Shown here: piece after piece, positions 26,887-34,985 of the stretch
How positions within the stretch are numbered: position 1 is the stretch's first letter
How the letters are laid out: each line of letters opens with the position of its first letter
Assembly: GCA_002633315.1 (NCBI GenBank)
Contig: NWBN01000029.1
Location: 1 to 64,000 of the forward strand
Length of the DNA: 64,000 nucleotides
Direction: 5' to 3'
DNA from: Bacteroidales bacterium Phil6
GTDB taxonomy: Bacteria > Bacteroidota > Bacteroidia > Bacteroidales > F082
Notes under the pieces: generated by a model
Databases searched by the model: none
Told to the model about the DNA's origin: nothing
What the model saw: only the letters and a program-made list of their open reading frames with translations
Position numbers and translations under genes: made by a program

Positions 26887-28422
26887 TTAATGTGTTTTTA
26901 CTGTAGTTTTTGTTGTTGTTTTTGGAGTATTGGTGTTTTGTGTCGTTTGTGCTGTAGCAGGTGTTTCCCAATGGAAAGGCTGGAATTGATTGTCTTGACT
27001 TTTGTCCTGCCATTCCGGTTTACGCATGGCATAAATAATAAAAGGTAATGCTACAAATATTACGCAGCCCAATATTAGGACAGTAAACCAGACAGTATTG
27101 CTGCCGGTAGAGATTTGTGACGGTGGTATGAAACTCAAGACAAAAGCCAACAATGAACCTAAGAATCCCATCCCTCCGATAATCCATATCAAGAAGTTGC
27201 CGTTTTTACCAATACGGAAAGGACGTTCTGCATCTTTCATGCTGTATCTCAGATATATGACAGAAGCAAACATCAATAGATACATTATTAGGTATAACAG
27301 CACTGTCAGTTGAGACAATATCTGATAAAAACTTTGAACGGAAGGCATGACTACAAACAATAAACTCAATATTGTCACAATGCAACCTTGTATTATCAAG
27401 ATGTTACGCTGTACACCTATTTTATTTGTTTTCTGCATGAATTTAGGCAGATAGCCGGCTTTGCCAACAGTAAATATACCTTTTGAGGGACCGGCAACCC
27501 ATGTCAGAACTCCGGCAAGGACACCAAATGCAAGGACAACAGCTATTACTGGTGACATCCATGACATCCTGACATATTTGAAATAATTGTCGAATCCGGT
27601 CAACAGACTCTGTGTCAGATTGATATCTTTTTCAGGTATGATAAATCCCAAAGAATAGGTGCCGAGTACGAAAATCAGGACTGTGATAAGTGAGCCGATG
27701 AAAACAGCACGAGGATAGTTGCGTTTAGGGTTGTCCATGTCTTTGACATGAATGCCGGACATTTCCATACCTGCATAAAAAAGAAATATTCCTGAGGCGA
27801 GAACCAGGTTGTCTAATTTTGTCAGGTCAGGCCAGAAACTGCCGCTGAGGTTCATCTGTGGTTTACCACCGGTGCTGACATATATTATTCCAAGTATAAT
27901 AAGCAATGCTGCGGGAATGATGGTACCTACGAGTCCTCCTATTTTGGATATCTTGCCGACCCAGCCTAATCCTTTCAATGAGATGAATGTAGCAAGCCAA
28001 TAAATGACCAATACTACAACGAGGGTGTATATCCTGTTGGAAGCAAGTAACATGTCGCCTTGAGGATTGATGCCAATGAATGCTAAAGATACAGCACCGA
28101 ATGTCAATACTGTAGGATACCATATTGTACTTTCAATCCATTGGAGCCATATTGCAAGGAATCCGAGACGCTTGCCGAAAGCTTCTCCTACCCATCTGAA
28201 TACTCCGCCTTCCTTGTTGGAGAACATGGCTGCCAGTTCCGCTGCTACAAGTGCAGTGGGAATGAGAAACACTATCGCTGCGAAAAGATAATAAAATGCT
28301 GAACTTAGCCCATATTCTGCCTCCGATGGAAGACCTCGTAACGATACTACAGCCGTTACATTCATGATGGCTATGGTGAATACTCCTAACTTGGCTGCTG
28401 TTTTTGTTTTTGTATTGTCCAT
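26887..28422 (-). CDS. gadC: Glutamate:GABA antiporter
   Basis: A 511-residue APC-superfamily transporter with about twelve membrane helices. It exchanges external glutamate for GABA made inside by glutamate decarboxylase, consuming protons and raising internal pH. The N-terminus (FTIAIMNVTAVVSLRGLPSEAEYG) with the small-residue helix-1 break, GGVFRWVGEAFGKRLGFLAIWLQW and FYAGMEMSGIHVKDM fit GadC. A hydrophilic tail after the last helix (~45 residues, rich in Thr, Gln and Asn) is where the pH-gating plug lies in E. coli GadC. The partner decarboxylase and a glutaminase are encoded at 45.4-48 kb on the same strand. Assignment to GadC rather than another amino-acid antiporter rests on this context as well as similarity. 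Confidence 0.85.
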   Translation of the reverse strand: MDNTKTKTAAKLGVFTIAIMNVTAVVSLRGLPSEAEYGLSSAFYYLFAAIVFLIPTALVAAELAAMFSNKEGGVFRWVGEAFGKRLGFLAIWLQWIESTIWYPTVLTFGAVSLAFIGINPQGDMLLASNRIYTLVVVLVIYWLATFISLKGLGWVGKISKIGGLVGTIIPAALLIILGIIYVSTGGKPQMNLSGSFWPDLTKLDNLVLASGIFLFYAGMEMSGIHVKDMDNPKRNYPRAVFIGSLITVLIFVLGTYSLGFIIPEKDINLTQSLLTGFDNYFKYVRMSWMSPVIAVVLAFGVLAGVLTWVAGPSKGIFTVGKAGYLPKFMQKTNKIGVQRNILIIQGCIVTILSLLFVVMPSVQSFYQILSQLTVLLYLIMYLLMFASVIYLRYSMKDAERPFRIGKNGNFLIWIIGGMGFLGSLLAFVLSFIPPSQISTGSNTVWFTVLILGCVIFVALPFIIYAMRKPEWQDKSQDNQFQPFHWETPATAQTTQNTNTPKTTTKTTVKTH

Positions 28423-28646
28423 AAGCGTGTTTTTTGCTTTTCAAACAAGATGATTTAAGTATTGTTTGATAAAATTTTGCAAAATAACACATGTAAATAG
28501 AATGACTGTGCCGGTTGGGTATTTGTATGTTTGAAATATGAATTACGGCTACATTCTGTATTTTAATGACTGCAAAAAATGTTCGAATCAGGAATAATGG
28601 TAATAATTACCGTAGAATGTTTATTTACATGGTGTCTTGTTTGAAT

Positions 28647-28654
28647 TATTTTTG
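28647..28654 (+). promoter_or_regulatory. -7 box of the CMD-cupin gene (TATTTTTG)
   Basis: TAnnTTTG element 33 bases before the ATG at 28688, in the divergent region shared with gadC (28423-28687). No equally clear box was found for gadC. Confidence 0.5.
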
Positions 28655-28687
28655 TGTCTGAATATCTTATTTTATTAATTATCAGTT

Positions 28688-29512
28688 ATGAAAAAAACAA
28701 TGATTCTGGCAATGTTATTGCTTACATCTACAACAATTACAAAAGTTATGGCACAAAACAAAGTAAAACAGACAGCAGGAAGAGATCAGTTGGGTGCTTT
28801 TGCTCCCAAGTTTGCTGAATTGAATGATGATGTTCTTTTTGGAGAGGTGTGGAGTCGTACCGACAAGCTCGGTTTACGCGATCGCAGCCTTATTACTGTT
28901 ACAACCCTTGTAAGTATGGGTATTACCGACAGCTCGTTAATATATCATTTGCAGGAAGCCAAGAAAAATGGCATTACTCGCGATGAGATTGCAGAAGTGT
29001 TGACACACGTGGCATTTTATGCCGGTTGGCCGAAGGCATGGGCAGCATTGCGTCTTGCCAAAGAGGTATGGGCTGATGAAACGACAGCCTCTGATGACAG
29101 GTCGGCTTTTGAGCATGAGATGTTTTTCCCAATAGGTCAGCCTAATGACGCTTTTGCCGAATATTTTACGGGACAAAGTTATCTTGCAGCTTTGTCCGAT
29201 ACTCAGATACCAGTCTATAATGTTACTTTTGAACCCGGATGTCGTAACAATTGGCATATACATCATGCAAACAAGGGTGGAGGACAGATTCTTATCTGTG
29301 TGGCAGGCGAAGGTTGGTATCAGGAGTGGGGTAAACCGGCACGTAAATTGTTGCCGGGTGATGTCGTCAATATTCCGGTGGGCGTCAAACATTGGCATGG
29401 CGCTGCCGCTGACAGCTGGTTCGCTCATCTCGCCATAGAAGTGCCTGGAGAAAAATCACGAAACGAATGGCTCGAGTCAGTAAAAGATGAGGATTATTAC
29501 AAACTTAAATGA
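28688..29512 (+). CDS. Secreted carboxymuconolactone decarboxylase-cupin fusion protein
   Basis: A 274-residue exported protein (signal peptide ending near VMAQ, residue 23). Residues ~30-130 form a carboxymuconolactone decarboxylase (CMD) domain (RDRSLITVTTLVSMG, HLQEAKKNGITRDEIAEVLTHVAFYAGWPKAW); it has no CxxC, so it is not an AhpD-like peroxidase partner. Residues ~165-260 are a cupin with metal-binding histidines in NNWHIHHANKGG and IPVGVKHWHGA. CMD-cupin fusions are known but the substrate here is not. It is monocistronic, with its own promoter and terminator, divergent from gadC and convergent to the Fe-S reductase gene. Confidence 0.83.
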   Translation: MKKTMILAMLLLTSTTITKVMAQNKVKQTAGRDQLGAFAPKFAELNDDVLFGEVWSRTDKLGLRDRSLITVTTLVSMGITDSSLIYHLQEAKKNGITRDEIAEVLTHVAFYAGWPKAWAALRLAKEVWADETTASDDRSAFEHEMFFPIGQPNDAFAEYFTGQSYLAALSDTQIPVYNVTFEPGCRNNWHIHHANKGGGQILICVAGEGWYQEWGKPARKLLPGDVVNIPVGVKHWHGAAADSWFAHLAIEVPGEKSRNEWLESVKDEDYYKLK

Positions 29513-29632
29513 TGTTTGAAAATTATTAACTTTTGTATGGTGAAATATGATTTCGGATGGTTTTACTGTAATGACCCGGGGTGACCTTTCTATGACAATT
29601 GTCGATTGAAAATTTGCACGACAAAATTTTTA

Positions 29633-29676
29633 CCGGATAGGATGAAAGAAACACCTGAATCTTATCCGGCTTTTTA
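29633..29676 (+). terminator. Terminator of the CMD-cupin gene
   Basis: CCGGATAGGAT (29633-29643) pairs with ATCTTATCCGG (29659-29669), 11 bp with one G-U pair, followed by CTTTTTAT. Confidence 0.8.
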
Positions 29677-29751
29677 TAAATATATCTTACGTAAAATATG
29701 TTTTTTGCAAATTTCTGAAAATAATATAGTATTTATGGTCATAATATATTA

Positions 29752-30756
29752 TTAGATGAATGTCTTGAAGTCCTCATAGTTTCTTCTCAGCAGTTCCGGA
29801 GTATCGAGTCCGTAGGGGCATTTTTTCTTGCATTGATTACAATGGAGACAATTTTCTATCTGTTTCATTTTTACTTTCCATTCATCGGCAAGATATACGC
29901 TGAGAGGAGCGCGGCGTAAGAATAGACTCATTCTTGCACAGTTACAAATATCGATACCTGCCGGACATGGCATACAATAGCCACAACCTCGGCAGAAGTC
30001 GCCTTTTAGCATTTCTCTGTCCTGTCTAACTTTTTCCCAACGTTCTTCATTCATGGCAGGAGTGTTATCCTGGTAAGATATGAACTCGTCGAGTTCGTTT
30101 TCATGTTGAACACCCCATATTGGAAGCACGTCATAATCGGCAAGATATGCGTATGCAGTGGCTGAGTCGGTGATGAGACCGCCGGATAGAGCTTTCATAC
30201 ATACAAATCCCATTTTTTTGTTAAGACAAGCCTTTACTACTTCAATGTCTTTGTCAGACGCCAAATAAGAGAAAGGAAACTGCAACACCTCGTAGAGGTC
30301 TGAATCTATGGCATCATGAGCTACTGACAATCTATGGTTTGTGATACCAATATGGATGATCTTGCCTTGACGTTGAGCTTCGAGCATGGCTTCATAAAGA
30401 CCGCTGCCGTCTCCTGGTTTGGGACAAAATGGAGGGTTATGAAACTGATATATGTCTATATAGTCGGTCTGAAGCAGCCTTAAACTTGTCTCTAAATCTT
30501 TCCAAAAATCTCCAGCAGTAAGCGCACCGGTTTTGGTGGCAATTATTATATTTTTCCTGACCTCATGCAAGGCTGCACCTATTTTCTCTTCGCTGTCGGT
30601 ATAAAAACGTGCCGTATCATAATAATCGATACCGTTGTCATAAGCCTTGCGAAGCAGTTTAGCGGAATCTTCCATGCTTATACGTTGTATGGGCAAAGCT
30701 CCGAACCCGTTTTTGTTTACGGTGATACCGGTTTTTCCTAATGTTATACGTTGCAT
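29752..30756 (-). CDS. Aldo/keto reductase with two C-terminal 4Fe-4S clusters
   Basis: A 334-residue protein: residues 1-~240 an aldo/keto reductase barrel (LGKTGITVNKNGFGALP, GIDYYDTARFYTDSEEKIG, catalytic Lys in IIATKTGAL, YQFHNPP), then a cysteine-rich tail with CRGCGYCMPCPAGI and CLHCNQCKKKCPYGL that can hold 4Fe-4S clusters. Such fusions may pass electrons from ferredoxin-like carriers to the reductase or act as radical/redox sensors; the physiological substrate is unknown. Third gene of an operon behind a porin and a Gate-family membrane protein (10-base gap), suggesting it reduces whatever they import. Confidence 0.85.
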   Translation of the reverse strand: MQRITLGKTGITVNKNGFGALPIQRISMEDSAKLLRKAYDNGIDYYDTARFYTDSEEKIGAALHEVRKNIIIATKTGALTAGDFWKDLETSLRLLQTDYIDIYQFHNPPFCPKPGDGSGLYEAMLEAQRQGKIIHIGITNHRLSVAHDAIDSDLYEVLQFPFSYLASDKDIEVVKACLNKKMGFVCMKALSGGLITDSATAYAYLADYDVLPIWGVQHENELDEFISYQDNTPAMNEERWEKVRQDREMLKGDFCRGCGYCMPCPAGIDICNCARMSLFLRRAPLSVYLADEWKVKMKQIENCLHCNQCKKKCPYGLDTPELLRRNYEDFKTFI

Positions 30757-30765
30757 AATAATCTT

Positions 30766-31914
30766 TTAGGCTATTAATGAAAATAGAAGATAGAACAAGT
30801 GTGCGGCAATGCCGGCAACAAAACCTCCAATGGTATGAGCGATTATGGCTTTAGAAGTAAGGTTGCGATATCCCAATGAGTCGAGCATGGCAGTATGAGT
30901 GCTAAGAAATCCGCTCCAGCACATACCCATGGCTGTGAATACTGCAATGGCATTGCCATTGAGAAGTCCTTCGGTCATGAAACGAGGAACGAGACCTAAG
31001 GCTGCACCGACAGCACCAAGCGATGTTATTGGAAATGCTAACAATTCAGGATTCTTGAAACCGAAAAGCCATTCGAAGATGAAATTGACTTTGTTGGCAA
31101 GATAGGGTAACAGTCCAATACCTTCATAAGGACCACCGGTGTAACCTCCTTCAGGTTCTCCAAAAGTTATCATCATCACGAAAGTAGAGATGATGAGTAC
31201 GCCGGGTATGATGGCAAGACCGACATCGACTCCTGATTTACCGCCATCAAGAATGGCATTGAGAAAACGCAGAAAGACACCACCTTCCGACTTGAACGAT
31301 ATTTTGGATTCATCACCTTTGTTGTCTTCTTCTGCGTTAAGTTCAGGATGAGATTTCAAAATAAATCTTTGCATCAGTCGTGTAGATACTATGCTGCCTA
31401 CTACGGCACCCAAAAGACCTATTAACGCTCCTCCAACGTAACCTTTTCCCATCATAAATATTACCACGACAAGTCCCATACCAAATGCAGTGCCGAAGTT
31501 GGTCAGTGAGATAAGTTGATATTTTTTGAAAAACCGGGTAAAGTTTTTATCTTTTGAAAGACTGATGATAGCAGGATTGTCGGACAGGAATGTCATAATT
31601 CCACCAAGAGCTGCAACTCCCGGAAGATTGTACAACGGTTTCATCAACGGTTTAAGGAAATATTCTATCAAGCGGACTACACCGAATTCTACAAGAAGAC
31701 TTCCTAAAGCACCCGACACTACCGTTATTGCCATAATATATAATACTGTCTCTATTAGAAGACTGTATGATGTCTGCATGATTGTGTTTAACATGTTGGC
31801 AAATCCCATTTTATATCCAATGAGACCAAATACCAAGAAGAATATGATTAAAAATGTAACAGCTTCTATTCTTCTTCTAGTAAGAAAATGCAATCTGTCG
31901 AGAAACTTTTTCAT
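30766..31914 (-). CDS. Gate (nucleoside-recognition) domain membrane protein
   Basis: A 382-residue polytopic inner-membrane protein with about nine hydrophobic segments, resembling the clostridial CD0519/CD1768 family and the wider Gate domain group related to nucleoside transporters and SpmA/B. Notable segments: VAALGGIMTFLSDNPAIISLSKDKNF, TNFGTAFGMGLVVVIFMMGKGY, and GVDVGLAIIPGVLIISTFVMMI, with a charged cytoplasmic loop in between (LNAEEDNKGDESK). Transport is likely but the solute is not known. It lies 7 bases after the porin gene and 10 before the Fe-S reductase gene. Confidence 0.75.
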   Translation of the reverse strand: MKKFLDRLHFLTRRRIEAVTFLIIFFLVFGLIGYKMGFANMLNTIMQTSYSLLIETVLYIMAITVVSGALGSLLVEFGVVRLIEYFLKPLMKPLYNLPGVAALGGIMTFLSDNPAIISLSKDKNFTRFFKKYQLISLTNFGTAFGMGLVVVIFMMGKGYVGGALIGLLGAVVGSIVSTRLMQRFILKSHPELNAEEDNKGDESKISFKSEGGVFLRFLNAILDGGKSGVDVGLAIIPGVLIISTFVMMITFGEPEGGYTGGPYEGIGLLPYLANKVNFIFEWLFGFKNPELLAFPITSLGAVGAALGLVPRFMTEGLLNGNAIAVFTAMGMCWSGFLSTHTAMLDSLGYRNLTSKAIIAHTIGGFVAGIAAHLFYLLFSLIA

Positions 31915-31920
31915 TTATTG

Positions 31921-32967
31921 TTATTTTTTAAATTTAATTCTCCATGTAATACCGGCATTGGCCTGATAGGTCAAAATGTCAGGTGTCTGATTTACAGCAA
32001 AGAAACAATGAATACGAATATCATTTTTGCCTCTTAGCGGATAAAATTCGGCTCCTAAACCATAAAATGCACATTCATAACCGGGCAAAATACTCGGGTC
32101 GAAAAACTCGTATAAAGGGTCTTCTATTATGGGGGAGTCATTGACTTCATAACCACCTTTTACAAACAAGGACAATCTTTCGTTAAAAGTATAGTCGGCT
32201 TTTGCTATCAAGCTCATATCCTTGAAGAAGAATTGTTCTTGTTCGAACAGGGCTCTGTTGGTAAAATCGATATATCCTGTAAAACCGCCGAAGATGAATT
32301 TTGTACCTGTAGCGATGAAATTCACGAATTTGCCTTTTCTAAATTCGAATATGTTGAACGAATAAGTTGTCTTGACATGTTTGAAGTTTCCGCTCCACAT
32401 CAGGTTATAGGCATATAATCCTTCATTAGGATTTAATATGTATGGCGAGTTCGTGAATTGAAATGTAAAAACATTCTTTTTGTCAGATGTCTCGTATGAT
32501 GAGGCAATGCCAAATTGATAACAACTGTAATCGTTCCATGAAGCAGAGCCGAAATAAATGTCTATTGGAGCCAAGTCGTAATCCCAACCGCCGACGGCAA
32601 GTGTCATTTTACCGGCAGTGAACGACAGGTTTTCAGTAGTGTGATATGTTAAATTTATAAAGTCAGTATTGCCGAAAAGATTGTAGAATGAGTTGAAATC
32701 ATCTGATGCAGGTAATATTTTGTTGAGTCTTTGCCTGAAACTGTATGAGAATTTGTCTGTAATCTGACCTTTCAACACGAAGTTGAGCAATTTGCCGTTG
32801 AATCCGCTGTTAGTGATACTGTCGTGTGCAGAAAAAACGAAATCTGCTCTTGCTTCAATACTTAAATCATTGATTTTAAACTTATTGTCCTGTGCATTTG
32901 ATGTCTTGTGGAATATTGAAACAGTCAGTACAATAATGCTTGCAATCAAGAAAATTTTTTTGTTCAT
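31921..32967 (-). CDS. Porin O/P-like outer-membrane protein
   Basis: A 348-residue exported protein (signal peptide MNKKIFLIASIIVLTVSIFHKTSNAQ). Sequence pattern matches phosphate-selective porin O/P and related barrels: FVLKGQITDKFSYSFRQRLNK, INLTYHTTENLSFTAGKMTLAVGGWDYD, GIASSYETSDKKNVFTFQFTNSPY, and a C-terminal strand (ANAGITWRIKFKK). The longer frame to 32988 crosses the promoter, so ATG 32967 is used. It leads the operon with the Gate protein and the Fe-S reductase. Substrate unknown; the family name does not prove phosphate selectivity. Confidence 0.8.
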   Translation of the reverse strand: MNKKIFLIASIIVLTVSIFHKTSNAQDNKFKINDLSIEARADFVFSAHDSITNSGFNGKLLNFVLKGQITDKFSYSFRQRLNKILPASDDFNSFYNLFGNTDFINLTYHTTENLSFTAGKMTLAVGGWDYDLAPIDIYFGSASWNDYSCYQFGIASSYETSDKKNVFTFQFTNSPYILNPNEGLYAYNLMWSGNFKHVKTTYSFNIFEFRKGKFVNFIATGTKFIFGGFTGYIDFTNRALFEQEQFFFKDMSLIAKADYTFNERLSLFVKGGYEVNDSPIIEDPLYEFFDPSILPGYECAFYGLGAEFYPLRGKNDIRIHCFFAVNQTPDILTYQANAGITWRIKFKK

Positions 32968-32985
32968 TATTTTAATAATTTTTTG

Positions 32986-32993
32986 CAAAGGTA
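32986..32993 (-). promoter_or_regulatory. -7 box of the porin/Gate/reductase operon (TACCTTTG)
   Basis: Exact TAnnTTTG element on the minus strand 18 bases before the ATG at 32967. Confidence 0.7.
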
Positions 32994-33061
32994 GTAAAAT
33001 ATGTTAAAGTCCAATATTTTAGAGGAAAATTATTTCAATTGATGAATTAAGGTGACAATAC

Positions 33062-33094
33062 AAATATAGACGCACTTGATGCACGTCTATATTT
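33062..33094 (-). terminator. Terminator of glmS
   Basis: AAATATAGACG (33062-33072) pairs perfectly with CGTCTATATTT (33084-33094), an 11-bp stem with an 11-nt loop, 25 bases after the glmS stop and before the next promoter. Confidence 0.7.
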
Positions 33095-33119
33095 TCAGTA
33101 AATAATATAACAAAATGTA

Positions 33120-34964
33120 TTATTCGACTGTTACAGATTTTGCAAGGTTACGTGGTTGGTCAACATTACAGCCTCGCATAACAGCAATATAATATGCCAG
33201 CAGTTGTAATGGTATTGTGGCGAGTAATGGAGAATAAACCGAGATAGTATCAGGTATTTCTATTACATAGTCTGCCATTTCTTTTATCAAAACATCACCC
33301 TCTGTTACAATAGCTATTACAATACCATGACGAGCCTTCACCTCTTGTACGTTACTTACTATTTTCTCATAAGTACGTTTGTTGGTAGCGATGAAAATGA
33401 CAGGTAGTTTAGGGTCAATCAAGGCAATAGGACCGTGTTTCATTTCAGCCGCCGGATATCCTTCGGCATGAATATAAGATATCTCTTTGAGTTTCAATGC
33501 ACCTTCAAGGGCTACGGGATAATTCTGAAGACGACCGAGATACAAAGCATTGTTACTGTCTTTCATAATCTTGGCAACTTCTTTGACTAAATCGCATCTG
33601 TCGAGTGTAATTTGTATTTTTTCCGGTATGGTGTCGAGTTCGTGTATCACTTCAATAAGCTTGTTTTTAGGAGTGTATCCATTAAGTTCAGCAAGACGCA
33701 ATGCCAACATTGTCAATACTGTCACTTGTGAGGTAAAAGCCTTTGTAGAAGCCACTCCAATTTCAGGACCGGCGTGTGTATAGACTCCGGCATCGGTGGC
33801 TCTGGAGATAGAAGAACCAATGACATTGCAAATACCTAAAACAGTAGCGCCTTTTTCTTTGGCAAGTTGAATGGCTGCCAAGGTGTCTGCTGTCTCTCCC
33901 GACTGTGATATTGCCACTACTACATCATCTGGATAAATGACAGGATGACGGTATCTGAATTCTGATGCATATTCTACCTGGACACGTATGCCGGCAAAGA
34001 ATTCGATGAGATAACTGCCGACTAAACTCGCATGCCATGAAGTGCCGCATGCTACGAAGATGATACTGCGTGCATTAAGTATCTTTTTCTCATAGTCCAT
34101 TATTCCTCCTAATGTCACAGTGCCAAGTTCAGGATGCAGACGTCCGCGCATGGTATCCCGCACAGTGATAGGTTGTTCGTATATCTCCTTAAGCATGAAA
34201 TGTTCATAACCACCTTTCTCTATTGATTCGAGGTCAAGCTGTAATTCTTGAATGTTGGGAGTTATGTCAACGTCGCTTATGGTTTTTACATGTAACTCTT
34301 CACCGAGTTTTATCTTTGCCACTTGTTCATCTTCCATATAAACCACATGAGTGGTTTTTCCTACAATAGGAGTGGCATCAGATGCTATGAAATATTCATT
34401 TTCTCCAATACCTATTACCATAGGACTGCCTTTTCTTGCTGCTATAAGTTCGTGAGGATGTCCTTTCTCCATCACGACAATAGCGTATGCGCCAACCACT
34501 TGAGTGAGTGCTATGCGTACTGCTTCAAAAAGATCTACTTTCTCTGTCAGTTGGACCTCTTCTATAAGGTTGGTAAGTACTTCTGTGTCGGTACTCGATT
34601 TGAAAATATAACCTCTTTTTTCAAGAGATTTTTTAAGGATAAGATAGTTTTCAATAATACCATTGTGAATCAATGCAATATTATTTGACTGAGAGCAATG
34701 AGGGTGAGCATTTATGTTGTTGGGTTCTCCATGTGTTGCCCATCTGGTGTGAGCTATTCCTATGTTTCCGGATTTATCCAACGTTTCTGCATAATGCTCC
34801 AAATTTGACACTTTACCGCTCGTTTTGTAAACATTAAGTTCATCATTGTTAGTAAGTAGTGCTACACCGGCACTGTCATATCCTCGATATTCCAAACGTT
34901 TCAGTCCGTTTATAAGAATTGGATATGCTTCCTGATTTCCCAAGTATGCTACAATTCCACACAT
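33120..34964 (-). CDS. glmS: Glutamine-fructose-6-phosphate aminotransferase
   Basis: A 614-residue cytosolic enzyme making glucosamine 6-phosphate, entry to peptidoglycan and lipopolysaccharide synthesis. The N-terminal glutaminase domain starts MCGIVAYLG with the nucleophile Cys2 exposed after Met removal; HTRWATHGEPN is also present. Two sugar-isomerase (SIS) domains follow (IIFVACGTSWHASLVG, AISQSGETADTLAA, and ALYLGRLQNYPVALEGALKLKE), and the C-terminus ends in the conserved NLAKSVTVE. It follows the phosphate transporter gene by 21 bases and has no clear promoter of its own in that gap. Confidence 0.97.
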   Translation of the reverse strand: MCGIVAYLGNQEAYPILINGLKRLEYRGYDSAGVALLTNNDELNVYKTSGKVSNLEHYAETLDKSGNIGIAHTRWATHGEPNNINAHPHCSQSNNIALIHNGIIENYLILKKSLEKRGYIFKSSTDTEVLTNLIEEVQLTEKVDLFEAVRIALTQVVGAYAIVVMEKGHPHELIAARKGSPMVIGIGENEYFIASDATPIVGKTTHVVYMEDEQVAKIKLGEELHVKTISDVDITPNIQELQLDLESIEKGGYEHFMLKEIYEQPITVRDTMRGRLHPELGTVTLGGIMDYEKKILNARSIIFVACGTSWHASLVGSYLIEFFAGIRVQVEYASEFRYRHPVIYPDDVVVAISQSGETADTLAAIQLAKEKGATVLGICNVIGSSISRATDAGVYTHAGPEIGVASTKAFTSQVTVLTMLALRLAELNGYTPKNKLIEVIHELDTIPEKIQITLDRCDLVKEVAKIMKDSNNALYLGRLQNYPVALEGALKLKEISYIHAEGYPAAEMKHGPIALIDPKLPVIFIATNKRTYEKIVSNVQEVKARHGIVIAIVTEGDVLIKEMADYVIEIPDTISVYSPLLATIPLQLLAYYIAVMRGCNVDQPRNLAKSVTVE

Positions 34965-34985
34965 AGTTTGTTTGTTTATAATGGT

